Assembly: GCF_016132545.1 (NCBI RefSeq)
Contig: NZ_CP066167.1
Span: forward strand, 1,577,001-1,641,000
DNA length: 64,000 nt
Origin: Spongiibacter nanhainus
GTDB taxonomy: Bacteria > Pseudomonadota > Gammaproteobacteria > Pseudomonadales > Spongiibacteraceae
Reading direction: 5' to 3'
The notes under the pieces were generated by a model, which saw only the letters and a program-made list of their open reading frames with translations, was not told where the DNA came from and searched no databases. Shown here piece by piece: positions 36,053 through 44,853 of the stretch. Within the stretch, counting starts at the first letter, position 1, and each line of letters opens with the position of its first letter. Both the position numbers and the translations under genes were made by a program.

Positions 36053-37363
36053 ATGTTGTTCCAACGCCCGCTCCACTCTCTCGAACGACGCGTACTGCGT
36101 GGCCACAACCTGCCTGTCGTTGATGAGGCGAACTTCCATAAAGATGCCAGGGAGGTTCCTGCTGACCGCCAAGCTATACCCCAGGACGATATTGAAGAGA
36201 TTTGGCAGCTTGGCGAGAAGCTTTACGCCAGTGGCATGCATCCAATGGTGAGTATCTGCCTGCGTCGCGGCGGTGACATGCTGCTAAACCGCTGCATTGG
36301 TTATGCTGGCGATTTTGACGCGCCACAGCCGCGACCGGCAACCTTGGATACCCCGGTATGTCTGTTTTCCGCCTCTAAAGTGGTGGCGGCGGCTCTGATT
36401 CACAAGTTGGCGGAAGAGGGCAAGATTAACCTTCTACACCCAGTCAGTTACTATATCCCCCAGTTCGCCCAGGGTGGCAAAGCCAATATCACCATCTACC
36501 AATTGCTGTGCCACCGGGCTGGTGTACCGGGTGTCCCGGACGATGTCCCGGTAGAGACCCTCTACGACACCGAGAAAACCCTCGAGATTATCTGTCGTCA
36601 AAAGGCCTTGGATATTGATGGCCGGGTAGTGGCCTATCACGCCCTTACTGGCGGTTTTATTCTCGCCGAACTGGTGCGTGTAGTGACTGGTTTGGATATC
36701 AATCAGTACAACGACAAGGTCTTCCGCAAGCCTTTGGGCATGGATTATTTCAGTTTTGGTCTGCCCGAGAGTGTTCACCACAAAGCGGCAGAAAACCTCG
36801 TTACGGGCCTGCCCAATATCGGACCGGTGGGTTGGCAGTTGGAAAAAATCCTCGGTGCGAAAGTGGATGCAGCGGTGGAAATTTCCAACAAGCCGGAATT
36901 TCTCAGTGCCCAGGTCCCATCCGGGAACCTCTATGCCACTGCAGAAGAGGCCTGTCGCTTTTTTGAAATGTTGGTGGACAATGGTCAGTGGCAGGGCAAG
37001 TCGGTGATGTCGCCCTTGACGGTGAACCAATTGACCCGGGAAGCGGCGCCGCCACAGTTTGACCGCTCGTTGGTGTTTCCTGTGCGCTATAGCGCCGGCG
37101 CCATGCTGGGTGGCAGGGTCTTCGGGATGTTTGGCAGGCACTCTCCCAATGCATTTGGCCACATTGGTTTTTCCAATATATTCTGTTGGGCGGACCCTCA
37201 ACGGGAGTTATCGGTGGCGATACTGACGTCCGGTAAACCGGTAATTGGCAGTCATCTCGGCTCGATGCTGCGTCTTATCGATACCGTCAATCAGTATTGC
37301 TACCCGTGTGTTGATATGGAAGAGTGGCGGAGTCAGCGCCCCTCCTACGACGCTGCCCGCTAG
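36053..37363 (+). CDS. Beta-lactamase-fold serine hydrolase
   Basis: 436 residues. The serine-lysine motif SASK (in CLFSASKVV) and the tyrosine motif YHALTGGF (YxA, in place of YAN) are those of class C beta-lactamase/EstB-like esterases; HIGFSN near the end could be the third motif (HxG). There is no signal peptide, so a cytoplasmic esterase is more likely than antibiotic resistance. Domain SSMs include ITIYQLLCHRAGVPG (typical LLxHxSG). It is followed 35 bases later by a patatin lipase in the same direction, suggesting lipid or ester metabolism. Substrate unknown. Confidence 0.88.
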   Translation: MLFQRPLHSLERRVLRGHNLPVVDEANFHKDAREVPADRQAIPQDDIEEIWQLGEKLYASGMHPMVSICLRRGGDMLLNRCIGYAGDFDAPQPRPATLDTPVCLFSASKVVAAALIHKLAEEGKINLLHPVSYYIPQFAQGGKANITIYQLLCHRAGVPGVPDDVPVETLYDTEKTLEIICRQKALDIDGRVVAYHALTGGFILAELVRVVTGLDINQYNDKVFRKPLGMDYFSFGLPESVHHKAAENLVTGLPNIGPVGWQLEKILGAKVDAAVEISNKPEFLSAQVPSGNLYATAEEACRFFEMLVDNGQWQGKSVMSPLTVNQLTREAAPPQFDRSLVFPVRYSAGAMLGGRVFGMFGRHSPNAFGHIGFSNIFCWADPQRELSVAILTSGKPVIGSHLGSMLRLIDTVNQYCYPCVDMEEWRSQRPSYDAAR

Positions 37364-37398
37364 CCACCAGACCCACTCATGGAAGCAGGGAGTTGCCC

Positions 37399-38892
37399 GT
37401 GTCTCTGAAGCAAATCGAAAAAAATATGCTCGATGCCAACAGCTATGCAGAGTGGCAGGAGTTGGCTCAGCTGCACGACAACCGCTCGGGCTTGGCGCAA
37501 TGGCGGCAGGAAGATCGCAGCAGTCTGTACGACTATATGAATATTCGCTCGCGCCTTCAGCGCCTGCAGCACTTTCGAGAGCGGGGTGATAGCCACGGCT
37601 TGTTATATTCGCTGAATGAGGGCATTCACGGCAACCTCGGGGGCATGGGCAAACCGGTTTTGTACAACCGGGCCAAGTTTGGTACCAAACAGCTGATACA
37701 CGACTATATCGACGCCATCACCGACGCCCTGGATCACTTGGCAGACTTTGACGGCGACACGCCGGATTTTAGTGAACGGCTGGACTTTTTTCGCCGTGCC
37801 GACCGCTGCTACGGCAAGTCAGCGTTGATGCTCAGTGGTGGCGCTGTGCTGGGAAACTTCCATCTCGGTGTGGTGAAAGCGCTACTTGAGCAGGACCTGT
37901 TGCCGGATGTGATCTCCGGCGCCAGCGCCGGATCATTGATCGCGGCGGTACTGGGGACCCGCACAAACGAAGAACTGACCGATTACCTCACCATCGAAAA
38001 TTTGATTGAGATGCTCAATACCGATGCCAGCCTGGTCCAGGGTGGCAAGTCCGGTGCGACGCCCCGCATCAATCACCGCAGCCTGACTGAAAAAATTGCC
38101 GACATGGTGCCGGATATGACTTTCCAGGAGGCATTTGAGCGCACTGGACGTTATATCAATATCTCGGTGTCGCCGTCGGATGTGCATCAAAAATCCCGTT
38201 TGCTCAATGCCATTGCCTCGCCCAATGTCTATATCCGCAAGGCCGTCCTTGCCAGTTGTGCGGTACCGGGGGCCTTCCCGCCGGTGATGCTGGAAGCCAA
38301 GAATGTCATGGGGCATCCCCAGCCGTATCTGGCCAGCCGCCGCTGGATAGATGGTTCTTTCAGTGACGATTTGCCCGCCAAGCGCCTGTCCCGTCTCTAC
38401 GGCGTCAACCACTTTATCGTCAGTCAGACCAACCCAATCGTGCTGTGGTTGCTGCACGACAGTAAAGCCAGTCAAGCTGGGCTGGGAAGCTCTCTGCGCC
38501 ACGCTGCAATGCGCAGCGCCAAGGAGGTCTGTCGCACCGGCAACGTGCTGGCACAGCGCTACCTGCGGAGTTTCCCCCGGGCCCGGCGGATGGCCAATAT
38601 GGCCAATGATTTGGTGTCTCAGGAGTATACCGGCGACGTCAATATCATCCCTCGCTATCGCTTCTTTAATCCCGCTAAATTACTGACCGAAATCACCAGT
38701 GATCAATTGCGTTTTCTGGTTCTGGAAGGGGAGCGAGCGACCTGGCCCAAGCTGGAAATGATCCGCACCTGCACCGCTGTCAGCCGCCGGCTAAAGACCA
38801 TACTGGAACGCTACGAAGACGAAGAGTCTCGCCGTCTGTCCCGCTCCCATCCGGATATCGCCGAGGAGATGGCGCGCTTTAAGCGGGCTTAG
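37399..38892 (+). CDS. DUF3336 - patatin-like phospholipase
   Basis: 497 residues from a GTG with AGGGAG upstream. The N-terminal DUF3336 region (about 1-130) contains YAEWQELAQLHD and RERGDSHGLLYSLNEG, as in yeast TGL-type and plant SDP1-type lipases. The patatin domain has the oxyanion turn SGGAVLGNFHLG, nucleophile GASAG (Ser176) and WIDGSF (Asp318), the Ser-Asp dyad. It would hydrolyse acyl lipids. No secretion signal. Perhaps works on intracellular lipids together with the serine hydrolase upstream; that is inference. Confidence 0.92.
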   Translation: MSLKQIEKNMLDANSYAEWQELAQLHDNRSGLAQWRQEDRSSLYDYMNIRSRLQRLQHFRERGDSHGLLYSLNEGIHGNLGGMGKPVLYNRAKFGTKQLIHDYIDAITDALDHLADFDGDTPDFSERLDFFRRADRCYGKSALMLSGGAVLGNFHLGVVKALLEQDLLPDVISGASAGSLIAAVLGTRTNEELTDYLTIENLIEMLNTDASLVQGGKSGATPRINHRSLTEKIADMVPDMTFQEAFERTGRYINISVSPSDVHQKSRLLNAIASPNVYIRKAVLASCAVPGAFPPVMLEAKNVMGHPQPYLASRRWIDGSFSDDLPAKRLSRLYGVNHFIVSQTNPIVLWLLHDSKASQAGLGSSLRHAAMRSAKEVCRTGNVLAQRYLRSFPRARRMANMANDLVSQEYTGDVNIIPRYRFFNPAKLLTEITSDQLRFLVLEGERATWPKLEMIRTCTAVSRRLKTILERYEDEESRRLSRSHPDIAEEMARFKRA

Positions 38893-38971
38893 GGAGCCTC
38901 TCGACCTGCTGCTCTGGCCCAGCTAAGGGCGCTTTCAGGCGGTAGCTAATCTCAATGCTGGAGTCTGGTAA

Positions 38972-38993
38972 AATATACCTAGGGGGGTATATT
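38972..38993. promoter_or_regulatory. CsoR/RcnR/CstR-like operator before YeeE/YedE pair
   Basis: AATATACC and GGTATATT form a perfect inverted repeat around TAGGGG, and the centre is a run of six G. An AT-rich inverted repeat flanking a G-tract is the known operator type of the CsoR/RcnR family, including the persulfide sensor CstR. It lies 37 bases before the start of a YeeE/YedE gene. No regulator of that family is in the window. Confidence 0.6.
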
Positions 38994-39030
38994 ATGGCTC
39001 CCGTATTGTGGCGTCATTTTGGAGGAAACC

Positions 39031-39471
39031 ATGGTAGAGGCGACGGCATTCACACCCATTTCTTCGCTGCTGGGAGGCGCGCTTATAGGCGGCTCCGCAG
39101 TGTTGCTGATGTTTTCGATAGGACGGATAGCGGGTATTTCCGGGATTGTGGCCGGTGCGGCCATGGAAAAAGGTTGGGAACGCAACTGGCGGCTCCTGTT
39201 TGTTGTGGGATTGTTCGTCGGCGCCGCACTGGTGGCGTTATCGACGGGGGCCCTGGCTAACAGCGTGCCCGTAGCATCGACAACGATGATGGTGATCGGC
39301 GGGATTGTGGTGGGTTTTGGTGCCCGGCTCGGATCAGGTTGTACCTCGGGCCATGGCGTCTGCGGTATCTCCCGGCTATCGGCGCGCTCCATTGTGGCTA
39401 CCGGCACCTTTATGGCTTCCGGCATGGTGACCGTCTTTATTCTGCGCCACGTGCTGGGAGAAGGGCTATGA
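39031..39471 (+). CDS. YeeE/YedE (DUF395) sulfur-transport membrane protein, subunit 1
   Basis: 146 residues; GGAGG lies six bases upstream. Four helices, and the conserved half-motif GSGCTSGHGVCG with a cysteine pair as in the YeeE/YedE thiosulfate transporters (DUF395). The next gene is a second half-length member and overlaps by 4 bases; such split pairs together correspond to a full-length protein. Likely moves a sulfur compound (thiosulfate, persulfide) across the inner membrane. Expression probably controlled by the operator at 38972. Confidence 0.9.
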   Translation: MVEATAFTPISSLLGGALIGGSAVLLMFSIGRIAGISGIVAGAAMEKGWERNWRLLFVVGLFVGAALVALSTGALANSVPVASTTMMVIGGIVVGFGARLGSGCTSGHGVCGISRLSARSIVATGTFMASGMVTVFILRHVLGEGL

Positions 39472-39881
39472 TGCGTTATTTGCAAGTCATTCTGTCAGGG
39501 GTATTGTTCGGCGCGGGTATCGCTTTATCGGGTATGGCCAATCCCGCCAAGGTACAAAATTTTTTGGATATCTTCGGTCAGTGGGACCCGAGCCTGGCGC
39601 TGGTTATGGGGGCTGCGTTGGCCGTGGCGGGCATTGGTTATCGCTGGGTTTGGGCGCGGGAAAAGCCGGCCTTTGCTGAGTCTTTTTCCCTCCCCACCCG
39701 CAGTGATATTGATGCCCGCTTGGTGGGCGGTGCGGTTATCTTTGGGGTAGGCTGGGGGCTCAGTGGCCTGTGTCCTGCTCCCGCTCTGGTAGCACTGTTG
39801 GCCGGAAATGGACTGTTTGTGGTGTTTGCCCTGTCTATGTTGGTGGGAATGATCGTCTATCGGCAGTTCTTTGAGCGCTGA
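39468..39881 (+). CDS. YeeE/YedE (DUF395) sulfur-transport membrane protein, subunit 2
   Basis: 137 residues. It matches the other half of the DUF395 domain: ILSGVLFGAGIALSGMANPAKVQNFLDIFGQWDPSLA and GVGWGLSGLCPAPAL with a conserved cysteine. Several membrane helices. ATG at 39468 overlaps the previous TGA (ATGA), implying coupling. It should pair with the previous protein to make the transport pore. Confidence 0.9.
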   Translation: MMRYLQVILSGVLFGAGIALSGMANPAKVQNFLDIFGQWDPSLALVMGAALAVAGIGYRWVWAREKPAFAESFSLPTRSDIDARLVGGAVIFGVGWGLSGLCPAPALVALLAGNGLFVVFALSMLVGMIVYRQFFER

Positions 39882-39951
39882 GGTTGCTGCAGTAAGATGA
39901 ATGGCGCGGTGGGACTAAGCGCGCCTGTCGATCTACGCTAAACTTCTTTTA

Positions 39952-39988
39952 CACAGCGCCGTCATGACTGTGTCGTGGCGGCGCTGTG
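39952..39988. repeat. 10-base perfect inverted repeat in intergenic region
   Basis: CACAGCGCCG and CGGCGCTGTG are separated by 17 bases, followed by an A-rich stretch, in the gap between YedE subunit 2 and the DUF2505 gene. It could be a transcription terminator lacking a T-run, or a leader hairpin 55 bases before the DUF2505 start. Confidence 0.5.
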
Positions 39989-40042
39989 AGAGTAATAAAA
40001 AGTCAAAAATCAAAATAACAAGCAAGCCAATAAGGAACCGGT

Positions 40043-40516
40043 ATGACCGTCAAATGTACCATCGACCACGACCTGGATACGGTGTGGGAGATGCTTTCTG
40101 ATCCGCAATTTCGTGTAGACCGCAGTGAAGCGCTTGGGGAGTTTAACGCCGAGTGTGAGATTGAAACCGATGACGACAGCGCCACTGTGACCATGTCGCG
40201 GGATGTAGAGCGGGAGCTGCCATCGGTGCTGGCCAAGGTTTTTAATAGCCGGCAGTCCCTAAGTTTCGTGGAACAATGGCAGTGGGATGGCGAAGGTTGG
40301 ACTGGCACGCTGCAGGTTGAAGTACAGGGTCAGCCAGTGAAGATCAGTGCGGACTTCTCACTGAAACCGGATGGCGATGGTTGCGTGTATGAAATAACCC
40401 ACTACTGCAAAGCGAAAATCCCGCTGGTGGGTGGCAAGGTGGAAAAATTTATTCTGGCCGAGACCGACAAAGGGGCAGAAGCAGAACTGGACTATTTGAT
40501 TAAGGCCTTGGGTTAG
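40043..40516 (+). CDS. DUF2505 SRPBCC-fold protein
   Basis: 157 residues matching DUF2505: VKCTIDHDLDTVWEMLSDPQF, then SRDVERELPSVLAKVF, and C-terminal KIPLVGGKVEKFI. The family is a START-like ligand-binding fold with unknown ligand. No signal peptide. Not clearly linked to its neighbours; the next gene is on the other strand. Confidence 0.88.
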   Translation: MTVKCTIDHDLDTVWEMLSDPQFRVDRSEALGEFNAECEIETDDDSATVTMSRDVERELPSVLAKVFNSRQSLSFVEQWQWDGEGWTGTLQVEVQGQPVKISADFSLKPDGDGCVYEITHYCKAKIPLVGGKVEKFILAETDKGAEAELDYLIKALG

Positions 40517-40574
40517 GCCGATTTACTTGCTCTAAACAGGCTTATGCGCTCAGCAGGCTCAGGGGCGCCAGCGA

Positions 40575-42146
40575 TTACTGATCTGCATTGCGCTGTAGGG
40601 AAAAGATGCCAGCGGGGTGGTAGCGCATAGCTTGATCCCGGCCGGCGTTTTTGGCGCGGTACAAGGCCGCGTCAGCCTGGCGAATCAGCGTTTCCGCAGA
40701 TTGCTGGTCGGTGGGCAGGATAGAGGCGACGCCGGCACAGGCGGTGACGACTTTGCTGTCGTCGCCGCTTGCTGAGTGGGGGATCGCTCTTCGACGCAAC
40801 TGACTCAATGCATTATCAGCCAGGTTAAAGGCGTCCTGCTCCTGAACATCAAGCAGTAGGGCGATAAACTCTTCTCCACCGGTGCGAGCGATAACATCCG
40901 TGTCGCGGGTGAAGTTTTGCTCCAGGACCTGCGCAAATTCCCGCAGGACGATGTCCCCCTCCGTATGACCATAACTGTCGTTGTACTGTTTGAAGTAGTC
41001 GAGATCAAACACCACCGCACTGATGGTCAGGCTGTTTCGTTTGGCCAGTCGCCATTGATAATCCAGGCGCTCTTGAAACAGGCGCCGGTTGCCCAGGCCA
41101 GTTAAGGCATCTTTATATGAAAAGGTCTCCAGTTGCCGAGTGTGGCCGTCAACGTGGGTCAACAGTTCATTGCATTCCTTAACCAACTGGTCGAATTCTC
41201 CTCCCAGCGACACTTTCAGCTGCTGGCTGTAGTTGCTGTTCTGCCTGATCAATCGCATTTGCGTTGCCAGATCGCGAATGGGATAGATGACACTGCGCCG
41301 CATCAGAAGCAGAACGACGGCCCAGGCGACTACCGCAAAGCTCATCGCCGCCAGAAAAGTCGGGCTGAAAATCTTGTCGTCAAAGGCTCTGGGGCCGGTT
41401 TCAAATCGCAGCGATGCGATGGCATTGCCGGCATCGCCCTGTACGTGGGTGTAAAGGGTGTTATCCGGAGTTCGCTTATCCAGGGGCACCTTATAGCGTT
41501 TTAGTGCGCTGTTGAGTTCTCCCTGGCTGGTGATGGAGGCAGCCAGCCCAAGTTGCTGATTCAGTTGCTTGATTAAGTCTCGGTTCAATCTACGAATGGC
41601 AATGTAGATGGTTGGCAGCTGGTTGTTACTCCATGTCGTTCGGGTGGCGGCATAGACCAGCGGGCCATCTGATTCACTGTAAAAGCGTCCCGATATGGCG
41701 GCACCGGTATGGCCCTCCAACCTGGGCAGAACGTGTTTGAGTATTTCATTCATGGCGCCAGCGGCAGGGGGGGCCTGGTACTTGTCTGCCAATTCGGCGG
41801 TGCGCAGCACGCTATTTTGCCCGGCATCGTCAGACAGAATAAAGTAGTCGAGTTCTTCGTATCCCCCGATGCGGGCCAACTCTTGTAAAAAAGGTCGCCA
41901 CTCGACCGTCTCGCCCAAGGCTTCCAAAAAGCCTGCCACGGAGAGAATGCGTTTTACCCGGTCTTCCAGGTTTTGTTGGTAACGATTGAGGCTCTCCCGG
42001 AAACGACTGATATCCTGAAGGTCGTTGTGGTGCTCTATTGCCAGCAGCTTGGGGTTGAGGATCATTTCACGCGCGAGATAGCCTGCTGTGACGGTAGCCA
42101 GCATGACGAAGAGGGCGAGTAGGGTGGCTCTGGCACTAAGGGACAT
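40575..42146 (-). CDS. Membrane diguanylate cyclase (GGEEF) with periplasmic sensor
   Basis: 523 residues. N-terminal helix (about 7-27), a periplasmic region of about 240 residues without motifs I can name, a second helix (about 265-285) followed by a HAMP-like linker, then a GGDEF domain with RTGGEEF at about 421-427. The allosteric I-site RDTD (Arg414-Asp417) lies five residues before GGEEF, so feedback inhibition by c-di-GMP is expected. Alone in its transcription direction here. Confidence 0.93.
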   Translation of the reverse strand: MSLSARATLLALFVMLATVTAGYLAREMILNPKLLAIEHHNDLQDISRFRESLNRYQQNLEDRVKRILSVAGFLEALGETVEWRPFLQELARIGGYEELDYFILSDDAGQNSVLRTAELADKYQAPPAAGAMNEILKHVLPRLEGHTGAAISGRFYSESDGPLVYAATRTTWSNNQLPTIYIAIRRLNRDLIKQLNQQLGLAASITSQGELNSALKRYKVPLDKRTPDNTLYTHVQGDAGNAIASLRFETGPRAFDDKIFSPTFLAAMSFAVVAWAVVLLLMRRSVIYPIRDLATQMRLIRQNSNYSQQLKVSLGGEFDQLVKECNELLTHVDGHTRQLETFSYKDALTGLGNRRLFQERLDYQWRLAKRNSLTISAVVFDLDYFKQYNDSYGHTEGDIVLREFAQVLEQNFTRDTDVIARTGGEEFIALLLDVQEQDAFNLADNALSQLRRRAIPHSASGDDSKVVTACAGVASILPTDQQSAETLIRQADAALYRAKNAGRDQAMRYHPAGIFSLQRNADQ

Positions 42147-42234
42147 GAGTCCTCCCAGGACTGAGCGCCAATTTTATCATGGCGAGGTGGTCGCGCGCAT
42201 TACATGCGGTAGGGGATTTCAGTCCGCTCTTTGC

Positions 42235-43620
42235 CTATGCGACGTGGATATACCCCATTAGACCGGTTTTCATGTGCTCAATCACGTGGCAGTGGAACAT
42301 CCAGCGTCCCGGGTTATCGGCGACGAGGGCAATTGTCGCTCGCTCGTTTTTCTCAAGCAGGATGGTATCGCACTGATACGGATCGATATCCCGCTTGTCA
42401 GAGGACAGCACCGTGAAGATAAAGCCGTGAAGATGGATGGGGTGATGGTGTGGCGTAGCGTTGTGAAGCTGGATCACATATGTTTTGCCTAGCTCTAGCC
42501 TTGCCAATGGCGCTGGAAGGTCGGCGCCGGCATGGCTGTCCCAGGCGCGGCGGTTAATCAACCAGAAACTGTGATTGACCTCGCCCTCCGCCGACGTCGG
42601 CGACAGCGCTCCCTGCCATTCAAAGACAAAGCTCAGGGCTTCGGCATGTTCCAGGTCCGGCTCTGGAATAGGGTTGGGTGGCAGGCTGAGAAGCGTTTTG
42701 TCGGGTTTCTCGGCAGCCCCTTCTTCGACGACGGTACGCAGTCGGCACAGTTCGACGCCAAAGCGCCCTTTCATATCGTGAATGACAATTTCTGTACCTG
42801 GCTCGGTGGGGGCGATCAAGCCCACGTCCACCCGCATGCCGGCACCGATGGCCTCTTGTTTGAAGGGGCGCGCCGGTATCAATGGGCTTCCGTCCAGAGC
42901 CAGGCAGACAGGTTCGCGACCATCGACGGCGATGGTATAGACCCGCGTGTTGTCCATGTTGAGAAAGCGCAATCGCAGAGCCTGGCCCGCTGGCACGGGA
43001 ATGACCGGTTGCTGTCGGCCGTTAACCGTGGCGACGGTACCCAGAGTTCCGGCGCGGGCGGCTTCTCGGGGCAATGACAAGGGTAGGTAGGTGCCATCGG
43101 ATTTTAGACGCCAATCCTTGAGGCCGATGATCACATCCCGATAGGGCGTAGCGCTGCTCTCATCGACAATGAGGGCGCCCACCAGACCCATACCCAGCTG
43201 CTTAACGCTATTCATATGGGGGTGGTACCAAAAGGTGCCGGCATCGGGGCAGACAAAATCGTAGAGAAACTCGCCCCCGGCGGGAATTGGGGGCTGGGTC
43301 AGGTAGGGCACGCCATCCATGGCTACGTCGATGCGGATGCCGTGCCAGTGGATAGTGGTGGGCTCGTTCAATTTATTGATAAAGCGAATCCGCAGTCGCT
43401 GGCCCTGTTTAGCGCGGATAACAGGAGCGGGGAATTGGCCGTTAAATCCCAGAATATCGCTTTCTGTGCCGGCGAGAACTTCACTCCGCGCTGGTTCGGC
43501 GGTGAGGATATAGTCGTAGTCATCGACCTGAGGATTGGCCATGGCCAGGGAAAAACGCGGCAGTGCAATGCCTGCCGCGGCCAGGCCACCTAAGCGCAAA
43601 ACATCGCGTCTACTCGACAC
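42235..43620 (-). CDS. Twin-arginine-exported multicopper oxidase
   Basis: 461 residues. Tat signal SSRRDVLRLGG with a hydrophobic stretch, so folded copper enzyme is exported. Copper motifs are complete: TTIHWHG, FWYHPHM, HHHPIHLHG and HCHVIEHMKTG (type 1 copper with Met axial). It is a three-domain laccase-type enzyme. Substrate could be Fe(II), Cu(I), Mn or phenols. The GTG start sits 2 bases after the imelysin gene stop with GGAG in that gene, so it is coupled to the iron-linked imelysin genes; ferroxidase is the favoured guess. Confidence 0.92.
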   Translation of the reverse strand: MSSRRDVLRLGGLAAAGIALPRFSLAMANPQVDDYDYILTAEPARSEVLAGTESDILGFNGQFPAPVIRAKQGQRLRIRFINKLNEPTTIHWHGIRIDVAMDGVPYLTQPPIPAGGEFLYDFVCPDAGTFWYHPHMNSVKQLGMGLVGALIVDESSATPYRDVIIGLKDWRLKSDGTYLPLSLPREAARAGTLGTVATVNGRQQPVIPVPAGQALRLRFLNMDNTRVYTIAVDGREPVCLALDGSPLIPARPFKQEAIGAGMRVDVGLIAPTEPGTEIVIHDMKGRFGVELCRLRTVVEEGAAEKPDKTLLSLPPNPIPEPDLEHAEALSFVFEWQGALSPTSAEGEVNHSFWLINRRAWDSHAGADLPAPLARLELGKTYVIQLHNATPHHHPIHLHGFIFTVLSSDKRDIDPYQCDTILLEKNERATIALVADNPGRWMFHCHVIEHMKTGLMGYIHVA

Positions 43621-43622
43621 TG

Positions 43623-44750
43623 TTAGTCTCCGTCATTGGCATTGAAGCTTAAGCTGAGGCCCATCGCTTTGGGTAAGTCGTCCTCCAGCAGGTGTAGCAG
43701 TGCGTCAATATCGCTGTGAATGTTCAACAGGGCTTGCCGCAGCTCGGGGTCTGACGAGCTGCTGGCAGCAGAAAATAAACTGGTGTCGAAGGCGGCCAGT
43801 TTGTTAAGTGCGGCATCAAACTGATTGGTGATGGCCTCCGCCAGGGCTTGATGGGGAGGATCGGCGTACTGCTGGTGGGCAATCAGGTCATCGATACCAA
43901 AGGTTTGCCCAGCGGTATAGAGCGTTCGGAGGTGTTGCAAGTTGGCGATAACGGCTTCTTTGGAATACTGGCTGCGCCACCATTCCAGCACGTAGGCTTG
44001 GGGGAAACCGCCGTCACCAGGAATGGCCAGAGGACGTTCCAGCTTATCCCGCTTGATCAACTCCACCCCGTAAACCAGGCTGTCCAGCAGGGTGACCAGT
44101 ACCTGCTGCCGAGAGGGGTACTCATCGTTATCGGCCCCCGGGGACAACAGCTTGGCCGCGTAGTTGTTCAGCTCCGGCTGCCAGGCGTGATTGAGTCGGG
44201 AAGCGACTTGCTGAAGGTGGCCGGCAATGGCTGCTAAGGCCTGACAGGGGCGGGGTGAATCGCTGTTATAGCGCGTCAGTTGCCCACCAGTTGTGTCAAA
44301 CAGCAGATACTCCATTGCGGAAAGCCCCTGCACCACCACGCTGGCCCGATCGACCCGGGCAATGTCCAGCGCGTCGTCGCTGGCCAGCAGTGCTTCAGTC
44401 TTGCGGGCGATCAGGTTTTTCTTATCGGGCCAAAATTGGATCTTCCAGGATTGATTATCGATCATCAGCGGCCCGAACTGCAGGAACTGGATCGCCGACC
44501 AACCCTGCACCGCCTGGCGCCAGGCTTCCTGTGTGGCGCGATAATTTTCCGCGTTGGGGGCCTCGCAAAAGGTGTTTGTCTGGCGGTAGAGGTCACTGGC
44601 TGCTGAGGCGAATTGTCGGTAGGCGGGAAGTATGCTGTGTTCCACCATACCTTTGATTGCCTGCTGCTCTGGCGGTGGGCTACAGGCACTGAGGGCTGCT
44701 GTCACGACAGTAGCAAGCCAAAAAATAAGAGAGCGGGACAGCAAAGTCAT
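43623..44750 (-). CDS. Imelysin-family lipoprotein
   Basis: 375 residues. Lipoprotein signal with lipobox LSAC. Imelysin (M75) fold pattern: AWRQAVQGWSAIQFLQFGP and QGLSAMEYLLFD, where the family GxHxxE motif has Ser in place of His; the Glu remains. Imelysins are periplasmic iron-linked proteins (EfeO, IrpA). It stands between a second imelysin and the multicopper oxidase, all on the minus strand. The altered motif may change the metal site. The TTG at 44756 is an alternative start. Confidence 0.85.
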   Translation of the reverse strand: MTLLSRSLIFWLATVVTAALSACSPPPEQQAIKGMVEHSILPAYRQFASAASDLYRQTNTFCEAPNAENYRATQEAWRQAVQGWSAIQFLQFGPLMIDNQSWKIQFWPDKKNLIARKTEALLASDDALDIARVDRASVVVQGLSAMEYLLFDTTGGQLTRYNSDSPRPCQALAAIAGHLQQVASRLNHAWQPELNNYAAKLLSPGADNDEYPSRQQVLVTLLDSLVYGVELIKRDKLERPLAIPGDGGFPQAYVLEWWRSQYSKEAVIANLQHLRTLYTAGQTFGIDDLIAHQQYADPPHQALAEAITNQFDAALNKLAAFDTSLFSAASSSSDPELRQALLNIHSDIDALLHLLEDDLPKAMGLSLSFNANDGD

Positions 44751-44853
44751 GGGCAAGCGGTTCTCGACTGAAGGGATGATGCGACTCGGGATGCTATTTT
44801 GGCGCCAGGGCGGGCAAATTCCCAGCCCCGGCTGCCATGCACTGAGGTGCTGC

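Noticed and set aside
36434-37201. Minus-strand open frame of 255 codons inside the serine hydrolase
   Set aside because: Antisense shadow of a well-supported gene.
36053-37363. Antibiotic-resistance beta-lactamase
   Set aside because: There is no signal peptide and the tyrosine motif is YHA; an esterase-type member is more likely.
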